Source of the DNA: Methanobacterium bryantii
Lineage (GTDB): Archaea > Methanobacteriota > Methanobacteria > Methanobacteriales > Methanobacteriaceae
NCBI RefSeq assembly: GCF_002287175.1
Contig: NZ_LMVM01000038.1
Coordinates: 124,001 to 188,000, forward strand
Reading direction: 5' to 3'
DNA: 64,000 bases
Positions 1 to 10,058 of the stretch are shown in pieces (position 1 is the stretch's first letter; each line of letters begins with the position of its first letter). The notes beneath the pieces were generated by a model. That model saw only the letters and a list, made by a program, of their open reading frames with translations, ran no database searches and was not told the origin of the DNA. Both the position numbers and the translations under genes were made by a program.

Positions 1-1959
1 TCGGGCTTCACTTTCACGCAGAGCATCTATAGCTGTTTTTTTATCAGTTATGTCTAGAAGAGACGCTAAACTTTTTTTAGTCCCAGATATCACATCCATA
101 GTTGTTAAAACATTTTTAATATTACCATACCTGTCAACAAATTTGAATTCATATTTTTTTGGAGCCATATCCATATTAATTCGTCTGAAATTATGGTATT
201 CTTCCATTTTTCTTAGATACTCAGGAGCTACGAATTCTTTCCAGCTTTTTATACCTTCTATTTCCTCTTTTGAGTATCCACAAATCTTTTCAAATTCTGC
301 ATTCACAAGGGAGATAGTGGTATCTTCTTCCACAATAAATGTCGCTGTCCCCGTATTTTCAAATATAGTCCTGTAATAAGATTCTGACTCTTTAATTGCA
401 TTTTCAGCCTTTTTAAGCTCAGTCACATCCCTACTAACTGCTACAAGGTACTTTTCCCCGGAATTATCAACATATGATGTTTTTTTAGTGATTAAAATGT
501 GCACGTAACCTACAGAATCTGTGACTTCTTCTTCATTTACATTTTCAACACCTGTTTTAAACACTTCTTCATCTTTATCCCAGAAAATACTTGCTTCATA
601 CGCAGGTAAAAAATCATAATCCGATTTTCCTAAAAGTTCTTTCCTAGGGTATCCCATTAATTTACAGAAAGCATCATTCAAAAGTATCCACCGATGCCTT
701 TTATCTTTAACAAAAACAGGGTCAGCAATCGAGTTTATAATTTTATCCAGAAAGTTTCTTGATTTTGTAAGTGCCTCTTCAGTATTTTTACGCTCAACAA
801 TTTCCTTTTTTAATTCCTCATTAGATTTTATAAGTTCTCGAGTCCTTTCCTTAACTTTTAACTCTAAATTAGTCTTTGCAGTTTTAAGTTCTTTCAAAAG
901 CAAAGTTTTTGCTTTTGATGTTTGAAAATCTCTCAAAGAACTATGTTTTTTGCAAGCTTCGATTTTCGACTGTGAAAATTGAAAATTTTCACATGCCGCA
1001 GGAAATGTAACTAACAAATCTTCGATTTGTGCTCCAAACCCTTCGGGTTTGAGAGTTTCCTCAGCCCCTAATACAAAGCATTCCAGGGCCTCAAACACTT
1101 CGTGTTTGAAGGCTTCTTCCATCCTTTTTTGTTCTGTAACATCATGGGCTATACCTACAATTATACTTTTATTATTTGCTTTGATATGAAAATGCCTTAC
1201 CTGTACCACTTTTTTTGAACCATCCGCATTTTTAATCGTTCCCTCAAATAATTTACCAGATAATTTGTGATTTTTACTACCACCACATCCTATTATATCC
1301 TTTTCGAAGTGAGTATATTGGTTATGGGAATTTTTTTCAATGTATAAAACATCAGGCATGTTCCACATTGTTTTTCCAAGAATATGCTCTCCTTTAACCC
1401 CCGTAATTTTCTCCATTCCATGATTCCATTCAATTATTAATCCATTTTCATCAATAAGAGCTATACCATCATATGAATGTTCTACAATGCTCCTGAACTT
1501 CTCTTCACTCTTTTTAAGCTCTTCTTGAATGCTTTCTTTCTTTCCTAATTCAATTTGCAGAAGTTTATTAGCTATCTTCAATTCCATTTCCATCTTATGC
1601 CTGTAAAAAGCATGATCTATAGTTATTCTCAATTCTTCATCGTTAAATGGTTTGATAATATATCCATAATGTTCTGTTAATTTAGCCCTTTCAACCAGCA
1701 CTTCATCGCTGTGGGCTGTTAAGTATATAACTGGAATATCAAAATCAGTTTGTAATTGCTTTGCAATTTCAATCCCGTCTATGTCTTCATTGAGGTTGAT
1801 ATCCATTAAAATTAAATCAGGCTTATACTCTGCTACCTCTTGAAAGATATTTCTAATAGAAAAAACAATTAAAGGGTTTTCATACCCCCAATTTTCTAAC
1901 AGGTTCTTAATATTTAAAGCTGTAATTCCTTCATCTTCCACAATCAATATTTTTGACAT
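1..1959 (-). CDS. Response regulator with multiple PAS domains, probable hybrid sensor (3' end outside window)
   Basis: The reading frame is open from an ATG at 1959 to the window edge with no stop, so the C-terminus is missing. The N-terminal ~125 residues form a CheY-like receiver (acidic pocket VEDE, phospho-acceptor Asp in LILMDINLN, conserved Lys in IIKPF). At least three PAS domains follow, separated by short coiled coils; one coil has the typical LKVKERT linker seen before kinase modules. It is the last of four minus-strand sensory genes and may end in a histidine kinase domain, which cannot be seen here. Odd feature: about 70 residues between the first PAS domain and the coiled coil are encoded by hairpin repeats (895-1109) and look foreign to the family. 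The role as a cytoplasmic signalling protein is inferred. Confidence 0.85.
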   Translation of the reverse strand, partial: MSKILIVEDEGITALNIKNLLENWGYENPLIVFSIRNIFQEVAEYKPDLILMDINLNEDIDGIEIAKQLQTDFDIPVIYLTAHSDEVLVERAKLTEHYGYIIKPFNDEELRITIDHAFYRHKMEMELKIANKLLQIELGKKESIQEELKKSEEKFRSIVEHSYDGIALIDENGLIIEWNHGMEKITGVKGEHILGKTMWNMPDVLYIEKNSHNQYTHFEKDIIGCGGSKNHKLSGKLFEGTIKNADGSKKVVQVRHFHIKANNKSIIVGIAHDVTEQKRMEEAFKHEVFEALECFVLGAEETLKPEGFGAQIEDLLVTFPAACENFQFSQSKIEACKKHSSLRDFQTSKAKTLLLKELKTAKTNLELKVKERTRELIKSNEELKKEIVERKNTEEALTKSRNFLDKIINSIADPVFVKDKRHRWILLNDAFCKLMGYPRKELLGKSDYDFLPAYEASIFWDKDEEVFKTGVENVNEEEVTDSVGYVHILITKKTSYVDNSGEKYLVAVSRDVTELKKAENAIKESESYYRTIFENTGTATFIVEEDTTISLVNAEFEKICGYSKEEIEGIKSWKEFVAPEYLRKMEEYHNFRRINMDMAPKKYEFKFVDRYGNIKNVLTTMDVISGTKKSLASLLDITDKKTAIDALRESEAR
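895..1109. repeat. Hairpin-module repeat inserted in frame in a sensor gene
   Basis: Five perfect inverted repeats, each with a three-base centre, lie in this stretch: arms 895-904/908-917, 972-980/984-992, 1015-1020/1024-1029, 1035-1041/1045-1051 and 1091-1098/1102-1109. Three have the loop TTC closed by a C-G pair, for example CAAACCC-TTC-GGGTTTG. The same architecture recurs at 10.1, 18.3 and 46.1-46.5 kb. The host gene stays open across the whole insert; I checked every codon on the minus strand from 1 to 1200. Confidence 0.8.
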
Positions 1960-2420
1960 GGAATTCCCCTTTCATTTAATTTCCATTAAATTAAAGTTCA
2001 TATGATATATTTTTATTAAATCATTATAGTTATGTTTTTTTATTTAACCTGATTAAAAATATTTATAATGTCATTTATAAATTAAATCTTATTAATTTGG
2101 GCCGTTGTATGAATATTATATTTAAATTTATTAAATATTTCCTAAAAGAATAAATAATGTTTAAATTTAAATTTAAACTTGCCCATTTACATAAATTACA
2201 AATTAAAAGAGATATATTTCAATTCAATCCCCAATTATAAATTCTAAGAAATTTAAAAGATATAAAATAAAAAGAATAGATAATTATAAAATTAACTAGA
2301 TGTTTTACAGATATTACAATTCATAGAGCTTATATAATTAAAAAATAAGCACTGTTAATCTATACTTCTAAGATTATGATAAAATTCATATTAAAATTTC
2401 AAAACCCATGGTCTTTAAAC
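1960..2420. other. AT-rich intergenic region, no gene seen
   Basis: This 461-base gap upstream of the receiver/PAS gene is strongly AT-rich. I found no tRNA, no convincing ORF and no clear hairpin in it. It should hold the promoter of the gene that starts at 1959, but many TATA-like strings are present and I cannot choose one. Confidence 0.5.
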
Positions 2421-4283
2421 TTAAGATTTAATAGATTCAGTGATGAATGGTATCGTAAAATAAAAAATAGACCCATTACCTACTTCTGATTCAACCCACA
2501 TTCTACCGCCATGCCTTTCGATGATTCTTTTAGAGATGGATAATCCAATTCCAGTTCCTTCATATTCAACACTTGTATGCAGCCTTTTAAACACTTCAAA
2601 TATTCTGTTAAAGTACTGAGGTTCTATTCCTATCCCATTATCTGCAACTGAAAAAATATATTCATTTTCACCTTCAAAGGCAGAAATATGGACTCTAGGA
2701 TATTCATCATCCTTTTTAAACTTTATAGCATTGCTAATTAAATTTTGAAAAAGTTGAATAAGCTGCCCTTCGTCTGCAACAACTGCAGGAAGCTTATCAT
2801 GAGTAACTGTAACATTATTCTCTTTAATTGCAGCATTTAAATTATATAAAACTATCTCAAGAAGTTCTTCAGTATTCGTCGACTTCAATTCTCCACCCTT
2901 TGTACCAACACGAGAATAATAAAGTAAACCCTGGATCATATCCTTCATACGTACGGCAGCCTCAACTATAAAATCAATGAATTCATCTGCATCATCATCC
3001 AGTTTATTTCTGTAACGTCTTTCAATTAATTGAGTATAACTTGCAATGGTTCTAAGCGGCTCCTGAAGATCATGGGAGGTGATATATGCAAACTGCTGTA
3101 ATTCATAATTAGAACGTTCAAGTTCTTCTATGATTTCCTTAAGTTTCTCTTCTGCTTGTTTTCTTTCTGTGATATCACGTGCAGCAGCAAAAACCCCGAT
3201 AATATCATCAGACCCATCACGATAGACAGATGCATTATATAAAACAGGAGTTATATGTCCTTTTCTATGTTTGATTTCAAGGGCGTAGTTAAACACTTTT
3301 TCATCCTGAAAAACCTGCTGGTAAACTTCTCTAGCCTTTTCAGGTTCAGTAAAATAATCTGAAAAATCAGTACCAATAAGTTCATCCCTAGAATAACCCG
3401 TGATTAACTCGGTAGAATAGTTTACATCATTAATCTTTCCATCAGGACCAATAGTAACCAGGGGATCTAAACTAGCTTCGATCAAACTACGATTATACAT
3501 ATTTGCCAGTTTAAGCTCTTCTTCTGCCCTTTTTCGTTCAGTTATATCTCGACCAATAGTTGAAATAGCAACAAGCTCTCCTGAAGTATCAAAAACAGGT
3601 GAAAGTGTTATTGAAACGTTGATCAAACTGTTATCTTTTCTCAGCCTTAAAGTCTCATAATGCCGAATTCTTTCTCCATCTTTAATCTTTTCAATTAATC
3701 TTTTTGTTTCTCCCTTAAAGATATCTGATTCTAAGATAGAAATAGATTTTCCGATTATTTCATCAGCGGAATATCCATAAATCCGCTCTGCTCCATTATT
3801 CCAGCTTATAACAGTACCGTCAAAGGATTTAGTTATGATAGCATCGTCAGATGACTCAACAATATTTGCAAATATCTGAATTTTCTCTTCAGCTTTTTTA
3901 CGTTCAATTGAATACTTAATAGAACGTTCTAATAATGTGCTTTCTACCTGCCCCTTAACAAGATAATCTTGAGCGCCCATCTTAACCGCGCTAATTCCAA
4001 TCTTCCCATCAGTTAATCCAGTTAAAATTATAATAGGAGTTTCATGACATTTTTTATTTACCTCAATAAACGTTTCAATACCATCACTATCTGGAAGACC
4101 CAGATCTAACAATATCACATCAAATGAATGGAATTTAAGGAATTTAAGGCCCTCATTTAATGTTTCAACGTTTTTAAGTTCATATGAAAAATCAGTAGAT
4201 TCCTCAAGCATAAACTCAATTAAGCCAATATCTCCAGGATTATCTTCAAAGAGTAATATTTTAACAGTTTCAGTGTTATCCAT
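2421..4283 (-). CDS. Hybrid receiver-PAS-PAS histidine kinase
   Basis: Domain order in about 620 residues: receiver (Asp in ILLDLGLPDSDG), two PAS domains each ending in DITERK, a DHp helix pair with the phospho-acceptor His in SHDLQEP, then a HATPase_c domain with N box (NLISNAIKF), G1 (DNGIGI) and G2 (GTGIGLSI). It is a soluble sensor with no membrane segment, so it probably reads a cytoplasmic cue or a partner protein. The frame extends to 4313, but the ATG at 4283 has an AGGTGG ribosome site nine bases upstream and begins MDNTETVKIL, so I prefer it. It follows the stand-alone receiver gene directly, which suggests one operon and a phosphorelay. The second PAS is closely similar to two PAS domains of the kinase at 4832-7672. 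Confidence 0.9.
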   Translation of the reverse strand: MDNTETVKILLFEDNPGDIGLIEFMLEESTDFSYELKNVETLNEGLKFLKFHSFDVILLDLGLPDSDGIETFIEVNKKCHETPIIILTGLTDGKIGISAVKMGAQDYLVKGQVESTLLERSIKYSIERKKAEEKIQIFANIVESSDDAIITKSFDGTVISWNNGAERIYGYSADEIIGKSISILESDIFKGETKRLIEKIKDGERIRHYETLRLRKDNSLINVSITLSPVFDTSGELVAISTIGRDITERKRAEEELKLANMYNRSLIEASLDPLVTIGPDGKINDVNYSTELITGYSRDELIGTDFSDYFTEPEKAREVYQQVFQDEKVFNYALEIKHRKGHITPVLYNASVYRDGSDDIIGVFAAARDITERKQAEEKLKEIIEELERSNYELQQFAYITSHDLQEPLRTIASYTQLIERRYRNKLDDDADEFIDFIVEAAVRMKDMIQGLLYYSRVGTKGGELKSTNTEELLEIVLYNLNAAIKENNVTVTHDKLPAVVADEGQLIQLFQNLISNAIKFKKDDEYPRVHISAFEGENEYIFSVADNGIGIEPQYFNRIFEVFKRLHTSVEYEGTGIGLSISKRIIERHGGRMWVESEVGNGSIFYFTIPFITESIKS

Positions 4284-4305
4284 AGGTTTAAACCACCTTC
4301 CATGA

Positions 4306-4779
4306 CTAAGCATTGCCCTTTGAAGGTAACTTTACTATATCCAGCCAGAAATTTTCTATAGACTTAATTACCCTTATAAATTGATCAAAATCAACTGGTT
4401 TGGTTATATATGAATTAGCATGAAGATTATATGATTTAAGTATATCTTCCTCCGCCTTAGAAGTGGTTAAAATAACTACAGGTATTCTTTTAAGCTCATT
4501 ATCTTCTTTTATTTCTTTAAGAACTTCACGTCCATCTTTTCCAGGCAAATTCAAATCCAAAAGTATTATATCTGGACTTGGAACATTTGAAAACTTTCCT
4601 TTCTTATGTAAAAATAACATAGCTTCTTCTCCATCTTCTGCAATATTAAGATTATTCATAATTTTTGCTTCCTGGAAAACTTCTTCCACCAGTCCAACAT
4701 CACCTTCATTATCTTCTACTAAAAGAATTTCTATTTGTTTAACTGTCTGATTTGCCTTTGTATCTTGTTTAATTGTCAT
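4306..4779 (-). CDS. Stand-alone receiver protein (Rcp1/CheY-like response regulator)
   Basis: 157 residues consisting of one receiver domain: VEDNEGD acidic pocket near residues 21-27, phospho-acceptor Asp in ILLDLNLPG, switch Thr in ILTTSKAEED and conserved Lys in YITKPVD. There is no output domain, as in Rcp1-type regulators that pair with phytochrome-like kinases. It lies between two PAS histidine kinases on the same strand, which makes both likely partners. The stop is about 20 bases before the preferred start of the downstream kinase. The target is unknown. Confidence 0.9.
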   Translation of the reverse strand: MTIKQDTKANQTVKQIEILLVEDNEGDVGLVEEVFQEAKIMNNLNIAEDGEEAMLFLHKKGKFSNVPSPDIILLDLNLPGKDGREVLKEIKEDNELKRIPVVILTTSKAEEDILKSYNLHANSYITKPVDFDQFIRVIKSIENFWLDIVKLPSKGNA

Positions 4780-4831
4780 TTATAACACCTTTTTGTAAAT
4801 AGAAAAATTTTGAATTAACACTTAATAATTA

Positions 4832-7672
4832 CTAATTTTTGATATGACCTACAGGTAGCGTGAAATAAAAAATAGAACCTTCACCCTGTTCTGATTCTAC
4901 CCATATGTGTCCCCCATGCCTTTCTACTATTTTTTTACAAATTGAAAGCCCTATTCCTGTTCCAGGATAATCTCTTCGTTTATGTAATCTTTTAAAAACT
5001 TCAAAGATCCTTCCGCCGTGTTTTGGATCAATTCCAATTCCATTGTCAGCGACTGAAAATATCCAGTTGTCATCTTCTTTTCGAACTGAAATAGTAATTT
5101 TTGGTGTTTTTTCACTGTGGAATTTTATAGCATTGCTGATTAAATTCTGGAATACTTGAGCTAACTGAGTAGAATCAGCCATTATAATTGGTAACTGATC
5201 ATGAGATATAACAGCTCCACTTTCTTTTATAGATAGTTCCAAATTAGATAAAACTTGATTTAAGACCAATTCACAGTCTGTGGATTCAAATTCTCTAGCC
5301 CTCGTGGTCACTCTAGAGAATTCCAAAAGATCATTTATTAAATTCTGCATACGTGAAGCACCGTCTACTGCAAAATCAATGTATTTATCGGCTTTATCAT
5401 CAAGTTCGCCGTAATATCTCCTTTGTAAAAGCTGCAAATAACTTCCAATCATCCTTAAAGGTTCCTGTAAATCATGGGATGACACGTAAGCAAACTGCTC
5501 CAGTTCTGCATTCGAGCTGGCGAGCTCTTCTATTTTCAATTTTAACAGTTTTTCAGCTTTTTTACGTTCAGTTATATCGCGTGCTGCTGCAAAAACACCG
5601 ATTACATTTCCAGATTCATCTTCATAAACTGAAGCGTTATATAAAACAGGAGTTATGTGTCCCTTTTTATGCTTGATCTCAAGAGGATAATCAATTATCC
5701 ACCTATATTTAAACACCTGCTTGTATCCTTCCCTTGCTTTTTCAGGTTCAGTGAAATAATCTGAAAAATCAGTACCAATAAGTTCATCTCTAGCGCGACC
5801 AGTAACTGCCTCTGTAGCGCCATTTACATCGGTGATCCTCCCATCGGGACCAATAGTAACAAATGGGTCTAAACTGGTTTCAATCAGGTTACGATTATAT
5901 TTACCTGCAGATTCCAGCTCTTCTTCCATTTTTTTACGATCAGTAATATCTGTATCAGTCATCAAAACAGAATTCGGATCTCCATTTTCATCCCGTTCCA
6001 ATACCCACCTACTTGATACAGTGATTTTGGTGCCGTCATGTTTGGTACGTACTAATTCACCGTTCCATTGATTTTTAGTGGATATATGTTTATCTATATC
6101 TTCTAAAGGTTCAGGAAATTCAGTTTGAAGCAGTTCGTAAACGATATTATCCAAAGCTTCTCTTTGAGTCCAGCCATACATCTTTTCAGCACCGTTATTC
6201 CAGTATAAAATCTTCCCATCCATATCACGAACAATTATAGCATCGTGAGTAATATTAATTAATTCAGCCTGCCTCTTAATCTCATTTTCTGCCTGTTTGA
6301 TTTCTGTAATGTCACGTGCAGCAGCAAAAACGCCGATTACGTCCTCATCTTCATTTCGGTAAACTGATGCATTGTATAAAACAGGGGTCACATTCCCCTC
6401 TTTATTTTTAATTTCCAATGGATAATCAAATACCCGGCCTTCTCGAAATACCTCTTTATATCCATCTCTAGCTTTTTCAGGTTCAGTGAAATAATCTGAA
6501 AAATCAGTTCCTATTATCTCATCTCTAGAATATCCAGTTACTCGTTCTGTAGAATAATTTACATCAGTAATTTTACCATCAGGGCCAATAGTAACTAAAG
6601 GATCAAGATTAGCCTCAATTAAACTACGGTTATAATTATTAGCAAATTTCAGAGACTCATAAGCTTTTTCTAGCTCCAATGTACGTTCTTTGACCTGAAT
6701 TTCCAGATTATCACGTGTCTCCTTCAATTCAGCCTCGGCTTGCTCACGTGATATGCGCAACCTGATTACATTTATTCCATAAGCAAGGTTTTCAGCTAAT
6801 TCTGTCAGCAGTTTAACCTCATCATCTGAAAAGGAATCCTGTTCTGTTGAATAAATGGTAAGTGCACCAAATACTCTCCCATACATCTTCAAAGGTAGAA
6901 CCAGTGAAGAAGCATAACCCCTTTCAATTGCATTTTCACGCCAAGGGTCAAATTTTGGATCTGCATATATATTCTTACAAGCACTTGGTTTTCCAGTACG
7001 AATGACAGTTCCTGTTGGACCACGGCCGCGTTCAGTATCTGCCCATGTAATATCTAATGTTTCAAGGTACCCTTCTTCAAATCCAGAATATGCTACTGGT
7101 CGAACAGTTTTAGCTTCATCTTCATCAGCATAACCTACCCACACCATGGAATGACCACAATCTTCCACAATAATTCGACATACCTCTTCAAGGTACTCCA
7201 CTTCATCTTTAGCACGTATCATAGCCTGACTACTATTACCAAGTGCCATATATGCTTTATTAATCCTGTGAAGTTCTTTTTCCTTCCGCTTACGTTCATT
7301 GATATCTCGGGCAACATGAACGCTTCCGAGTATACTTCCAGACTCATCTTTTATTGGAGAAACAGAAATAAGAAAATGCCCCCCTAAGTTTTCATCAGTT
7401 ATTTCCTGACTGTGCTCTTGACCGTCCTCCATCATTTTCACATGAGGGCAATCGTGAATTGGAGATTTAATACCATGAACAACTTCAAAACATTTAAGTC
7501 TAGAACATGAATGTTGGGAGTTATTTAAATTCATTTGCATTGGTTTATTTACCCAGATAACGTTAAATTGAGTATCTAAAATAGTTATAAGATCTGATGA
7601 TAAATCTAAAACTGATTTCCATCCTTCAACATTCCCTAAAAAAGATTTGACCAATTTTCCTTTAGTGTTCAT
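4832..7672 (-). CDS. PAS-GAF-PAS-PAS-PAS histidine kinase
   Basis: About 946 residues. Order: PAS (~15-130, ending in HVARDINERK), GAF (~150-310), coiled coil with QVKERTLELEKAYESL, three further PAS domains, DHp with His in SSHDLQEP, and HATPase_c with NLISNAIKF, DNGIGI and GTGIGLSI. No membrane helix or signal peptide is visible, so the kinase is probably cytoplasmic. The frame could start at 7687, but the ATG at 7672 has AGGA eight bases upstream and gives MNTKGKLVKSF. Its second and fourth PAS domains are near copies of each other and of one PAS in the kinase at 2421-4283, which points to recent domain duplication. It is the first gene of the sensory cluster. Confidence 0.9.
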   Translation of the reverse strand: MNTKGKLVKSFLGNVEGWKSVLDLSSDLITILDTQFNVIWVNKPMQMNLNNSQHSCSRLKCFEVVHGIKSPIHDCPHVKMMEDGQEHSQEITDENLGGHFLISVSPIKDESGSILGSVHVARDINERKRKEKELHRINKAYMALGNSSQAMIRAKDEVEYLEEVCRIIVEDCGHSMVWVGYADEDEAKTVRPVAYSGFEEGYLETLDITWADTERGRGPTGTVIRTGKPSACKNIYADPKFDPWRENAIERGYASSLVLPLKMYGRVFGALTIYSTEQDSFSDDEVKLLTELAENLAYGINVIRLRISREQAEAELKETRDNLEIQVKERTLELEKAYESLKFANNYNRSLIEANLDPLVTIGPDGKITDVNYSTERVTGYSRDEIIGTDFSDYFTEPEKARDGYKEVFREGRVFDYPLEIKNKEGNVTPVLYNASVYRNEDEDVIGVFAAARDITEIKQAENEIKRQAELINITHDAIIVRDMDGKILYWNNGAEKMYGWTQREALDNIVYELLQTEFPEPLEDIDKHISTKNQWNGELVRTKHDGTKITVSSRWVLERDENGDPNSVLMTDTDITDRKKMEEELESAGKYNRNLIETSLDPFVTIGPDGRITDVNGATEAVTGRARDELIGTDFSDYFTEPEKAREGYKQVFKYRWIIDYPLEIKHKKGHITPVLYNASVYEDESGNVIGVFAAARDITERKKAEKLLKLKIEELASSNAELEQFAYVSSHDLQEPLRMIGSYLQLLQRRYYGELDDKADKYIDFAVDGASRMQNLINDLLEFSRVTTRAREFESTDCELVLNQVLSNLELSIKESGAVISHDQLPIIMADSTQLAQVFQNLISNAIKFHSEKTPKITISVRKEDDNWIFSVADNGIGIDPKHGGRIFEVFKRLHKRRDYPGTGIGLSICKKIVERHGGHIWVESEQGEGSIFYFTLPVGHIKN

Positions 7673-7687
7673 GTTATATCCTGTCAT

Positions 7688-8076
7688 TTAAGTTTTGTAG
7701 ATCACATTAATTAACTGCAGATATTTGCCAAAATAAAATTAAAATTAGTTTCTGTAATCATTAGATAGTTATTAAAATGCATTGTTTATCCATTTTAACT
7801 TTTTCTATGACGTTTAAGCCCCATAGACTTCGAAGATTTTGCCTTTAATTATGATATATTCAAATTAAATCAAGAATTATAACTTATTGGTATTCATTAT
7901 CCCTATAAAATTTATGTATAATTAAGACATCTTTCCATAAATAATTTGTGAAATTAATTTGAGTGAAAATTCAACCGTTAATAAAGTATTTATTTAAGAA
8001 AATAAATGATTATCAAAAAATAAATAATATTTTTTACTAGTATCCTCAAATTTTAAAAATAGCAAAAAAATGAAAA
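7688..8076. other. AT-rich intergenic region, no gene seen
   Basis: The gap lies between the end of argH and the start of the PAS-GAF kinase, both on the minus strand. I see no ORF with coding character, no tRNA and no strong hairpin. It presumably carries the kinase promoter and the 3' end of the argH transcript. Confidence 0.5.
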
Positions 8077-9480
8077 TTAAATTTCTTCATTTAAGAAGGT
8101 TCTTAAACTGACAATAACTTTCTCAACTGCTTCAGGAGAAGATCCACCTATTACAGTCCTTGCTTTTACATTTTCATATGGATCTAAAGCTTTCCTTATT
8201 AACTCATCATTTAGATCTAATGATTTACCCATCACTTCATGAGCAACGTTATCTAAAAAGTTTGAATCAATATCATCAAGAGAAACCTTATTTTCAAGAG
8301 CTTCCGTAACCATTCGACCAACTATTTTATGGGCTGTTCTAAAAGGCATGTTTTTTTCACGAACCAGTATATCTGCTAACTCAGTTGCAGTTGCAAAATT
8401 AGATTTTGCAAGTTCTGCTGTACGTTCCTTATTAATTTCAATGGTAGTTAACATGCCACGTACCATATTCATCATTTCTTTTGCATTATCTACAGAGTTC
8501 CAAAGATGAGGAGTTATTTCCTGCAAATCTCTATTGTAACTGTAAGGTAACGCTTTCAAAATAGTTAAAATAGTCATCAATTCTCCAGTAAGAATTGCAC
8601 TCTTCCCCCTTGCAATTTCTGCAACATCAGGGTTCTTTTTTTGAGGCATTATGGATGATGTGGATGAATATGCGTATGAAATTTCAACAACTCCAAATTC
8701 AAATGTACTCCACAGTATAAGCTCCTCGCAAATTTTACTCATAGTTGAAGCAAGCATTGAAAGAGAAAAGACGGTTTCTGCTATGAAATCTCTTGAGCTT
8801 ACACCATCTATCGAATTTTCCATAATTCTGCTAAATCCAAGTAACTCAGTCGTCATTTCCCGGTCTATAGGAAAACTAGTAGTAGTCAGGGCTGCAGAAC
8901 CTAGAGGGTTCATATCTACTCTTTTGTATGCATCCATGAGGCGTTCATAGTCCCTTCGAAGTGCATTGGCATATGCAAGTAAATAGTGTGCAAATGTGGT
9001 AGGTTGAGCATGCTGAAGGTGAGTGTAACCCACAAAAATAGTTTCTTTATGTTCACTAGCCATATCCAGGATTTCTTCAATAAATTTAAGTATATTAAAT
9101 CCTATTCCTTTAATTTCTTCCTTTAAAACTAATCTAAGATCCGTTGCAACCTGATCATTCCGTGATTTAGCTGTATGCATAAACCCTGCAACTTCCCCAA
9201 TTTTAGAAGTTACATAGTTTTCCACAGCCATATGAATATCTTCTACAGAAGGATCAAGGTCAAGAGCTCCAATTCCTTCGTTTTTAAGTTCATTTAAAGC
9301 TTTTAATATCTTATCTGCAATTTCAGAAGGTATTATTCCCTTTTTTGCAAGCATTGTTGTATGCGCAGTGTTGAGTTTAATGTCAGCTTCGAAAATTCGT
9401 TTGTCAAATTCTAAAGAAGAAGTAAAAGATGCAGCTTCATCGCTCATCTTTCCCTTAAGTCGTCCAGATCTTAAATTCAA
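8077..9480 (-). CDS. argH: Argininosuccinate lyase
   Basis: Splits argininosuccinate into arginine and fumarate, the last step of arginine synthesis; a cytoplasmic homotetramer in known members. The 467 residues match the family length. The fumarase/aspartase superfamily signature SSIMPQKKNPD is present, as are HTAKSRNDQ and TFAHYLLAY. The start is a TTG at 9480 preceded by GGGTGACA; there is no ATG with a better site. It is the distal gene of the ribosomal-protein block, about 70 bases after rps27ae, and could be partly co-transcribed with it. Confidence 0.95.
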   Translation of the reverse strand: MNLRSGRLKGKMSDEAASFTSSLEFDKRIFEADIKLNTAHTTMLAKKGIIPSEIADKILKALNELKNEGIGALDLDPSVEDIHMAVENYVTSKIGEVAGFMHTAKSRNDQVATDLRLVLKEEIKGIGFNILKFIEEILDMASEHKETIFVGYTHLQHAQPTTFAHYLLAYANALRRDYERLMDAYKRVDMNPLGSAALTTTSFPIDREMTTELLGFSRIMENSIDGVSSRDFIAETVFSLSMLASTMSKICEELILWSTFEFGVVEISYAYSSTSSIMPQKKNPDVAEIARGKSAILTGELMTILTILKALPYSYNRDLQEITPHLWNSVDNAKEMMNMVRGMLTTIEINKERTAELAKSNFATATELADILVREKNMPFRTAHKIVGRMVTEALENKVSLDDIDSNFLDNVAHEVMGKSLDLNDELIRKALDPYENVKARTVIGGSSPEAVEKVIVSLRTFLNEEI

Positions 9481-9551
9481 GAAATGTCACCCTGTTTAAT
9501 AAATTAAAATAAAAATAAACCCATATTTTGGGTTTTGAATGTAGTTCAATA

Positions 9552-9707
9552 TTATTCTTTGTTTTTCCACTGTGTGTAACCGCATTTTCCACATGCGTAT
9601 CTGTCTCCATGGTCTGCCATGAAAACACCGTGTGAGCATCTTACACACTCAGGGTTTTTTCTAATGAGTTTGTTATCTTTAACTTCGTAAAGGTCACATT
9701 TTTTCAT
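9552..9707 (-). CDS. rps27ae: 30S ribosomal protein S27ae
   Basis: A 51-residue protein with the four cysteines of a zinc ribbon (CVRC and CGKCG) and the family ending YTQWKN. It starts at ATG 9707, three bases after the stop of rps24e, with a ribosome site inside the 3' end of that gene. The S24e-S27ae pair is a standard archaeal arrangement. Confidence 0.93.
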   Translation of the reverse strand: MKKCDLYEVKDNKLIRKNPECVRCSHGVFMADHGDRYACGKCGYTQWKNKE

Positions 9708-9710
9708 TAT

Positions 9711-10019
9711 TTATTCCTCCTCTGCTTCTTCGCCTTCTTGAGGTTCCTGATTTTTAGCTAAAACATGTTTAGTTTCAATTTTGTTTAAATCTTCTTCAGT
9801 GCCGTATATCTTTGCATATCCGTCAGCCTTACCTTCTCCAAACTTAGGTAAAACTTTATCAACCACTAAAAGGTTTTTATCTGCATCGAGTAGTGCGACA
9901 AGTTTATTTTTAATATCTAAAGTTTTTGGAGTAGCTTCTCCAGCGTATGTGCAGTCAAAGTGTATTTCAGTTCTGTTTAAAAGTGGATTTTCAATTTTTT
10001 CTTTAATTTCGATTTCCAT
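9711..10019 (-). CDS. rps24e: 30S ribosomal protein S24e
   Basis: 102 residues typical of archaeal S24e: N-terminal MEIEIKEKIENPLLNRTEI, conserved GEATPKTLDIK, and a central GKADGYAKIYG motif. The C-terminal tail is acidic (EGEEAEEE). GGAGGTT lies just before the ATG. The upstream space to the DUF359 gene is filled by a hairpin repeat (10059-10190), so transcription from the main operon must cross that element. Confidence 0.95.
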   Translation of the reverse strand: MEIEIKEKIENPLLNRTEIHFDCTYAGEATPKTLDIKNKLVALLDADKNLLVVDKVLPKFGEGKADGYAKIYGTEEDLNKIETKHVLAKNQEPQEGEEAEEE

Positions 10020-10058
10020 TATTTAACCTCCAAAAATATATAATTTTTTTGGGGTTTC

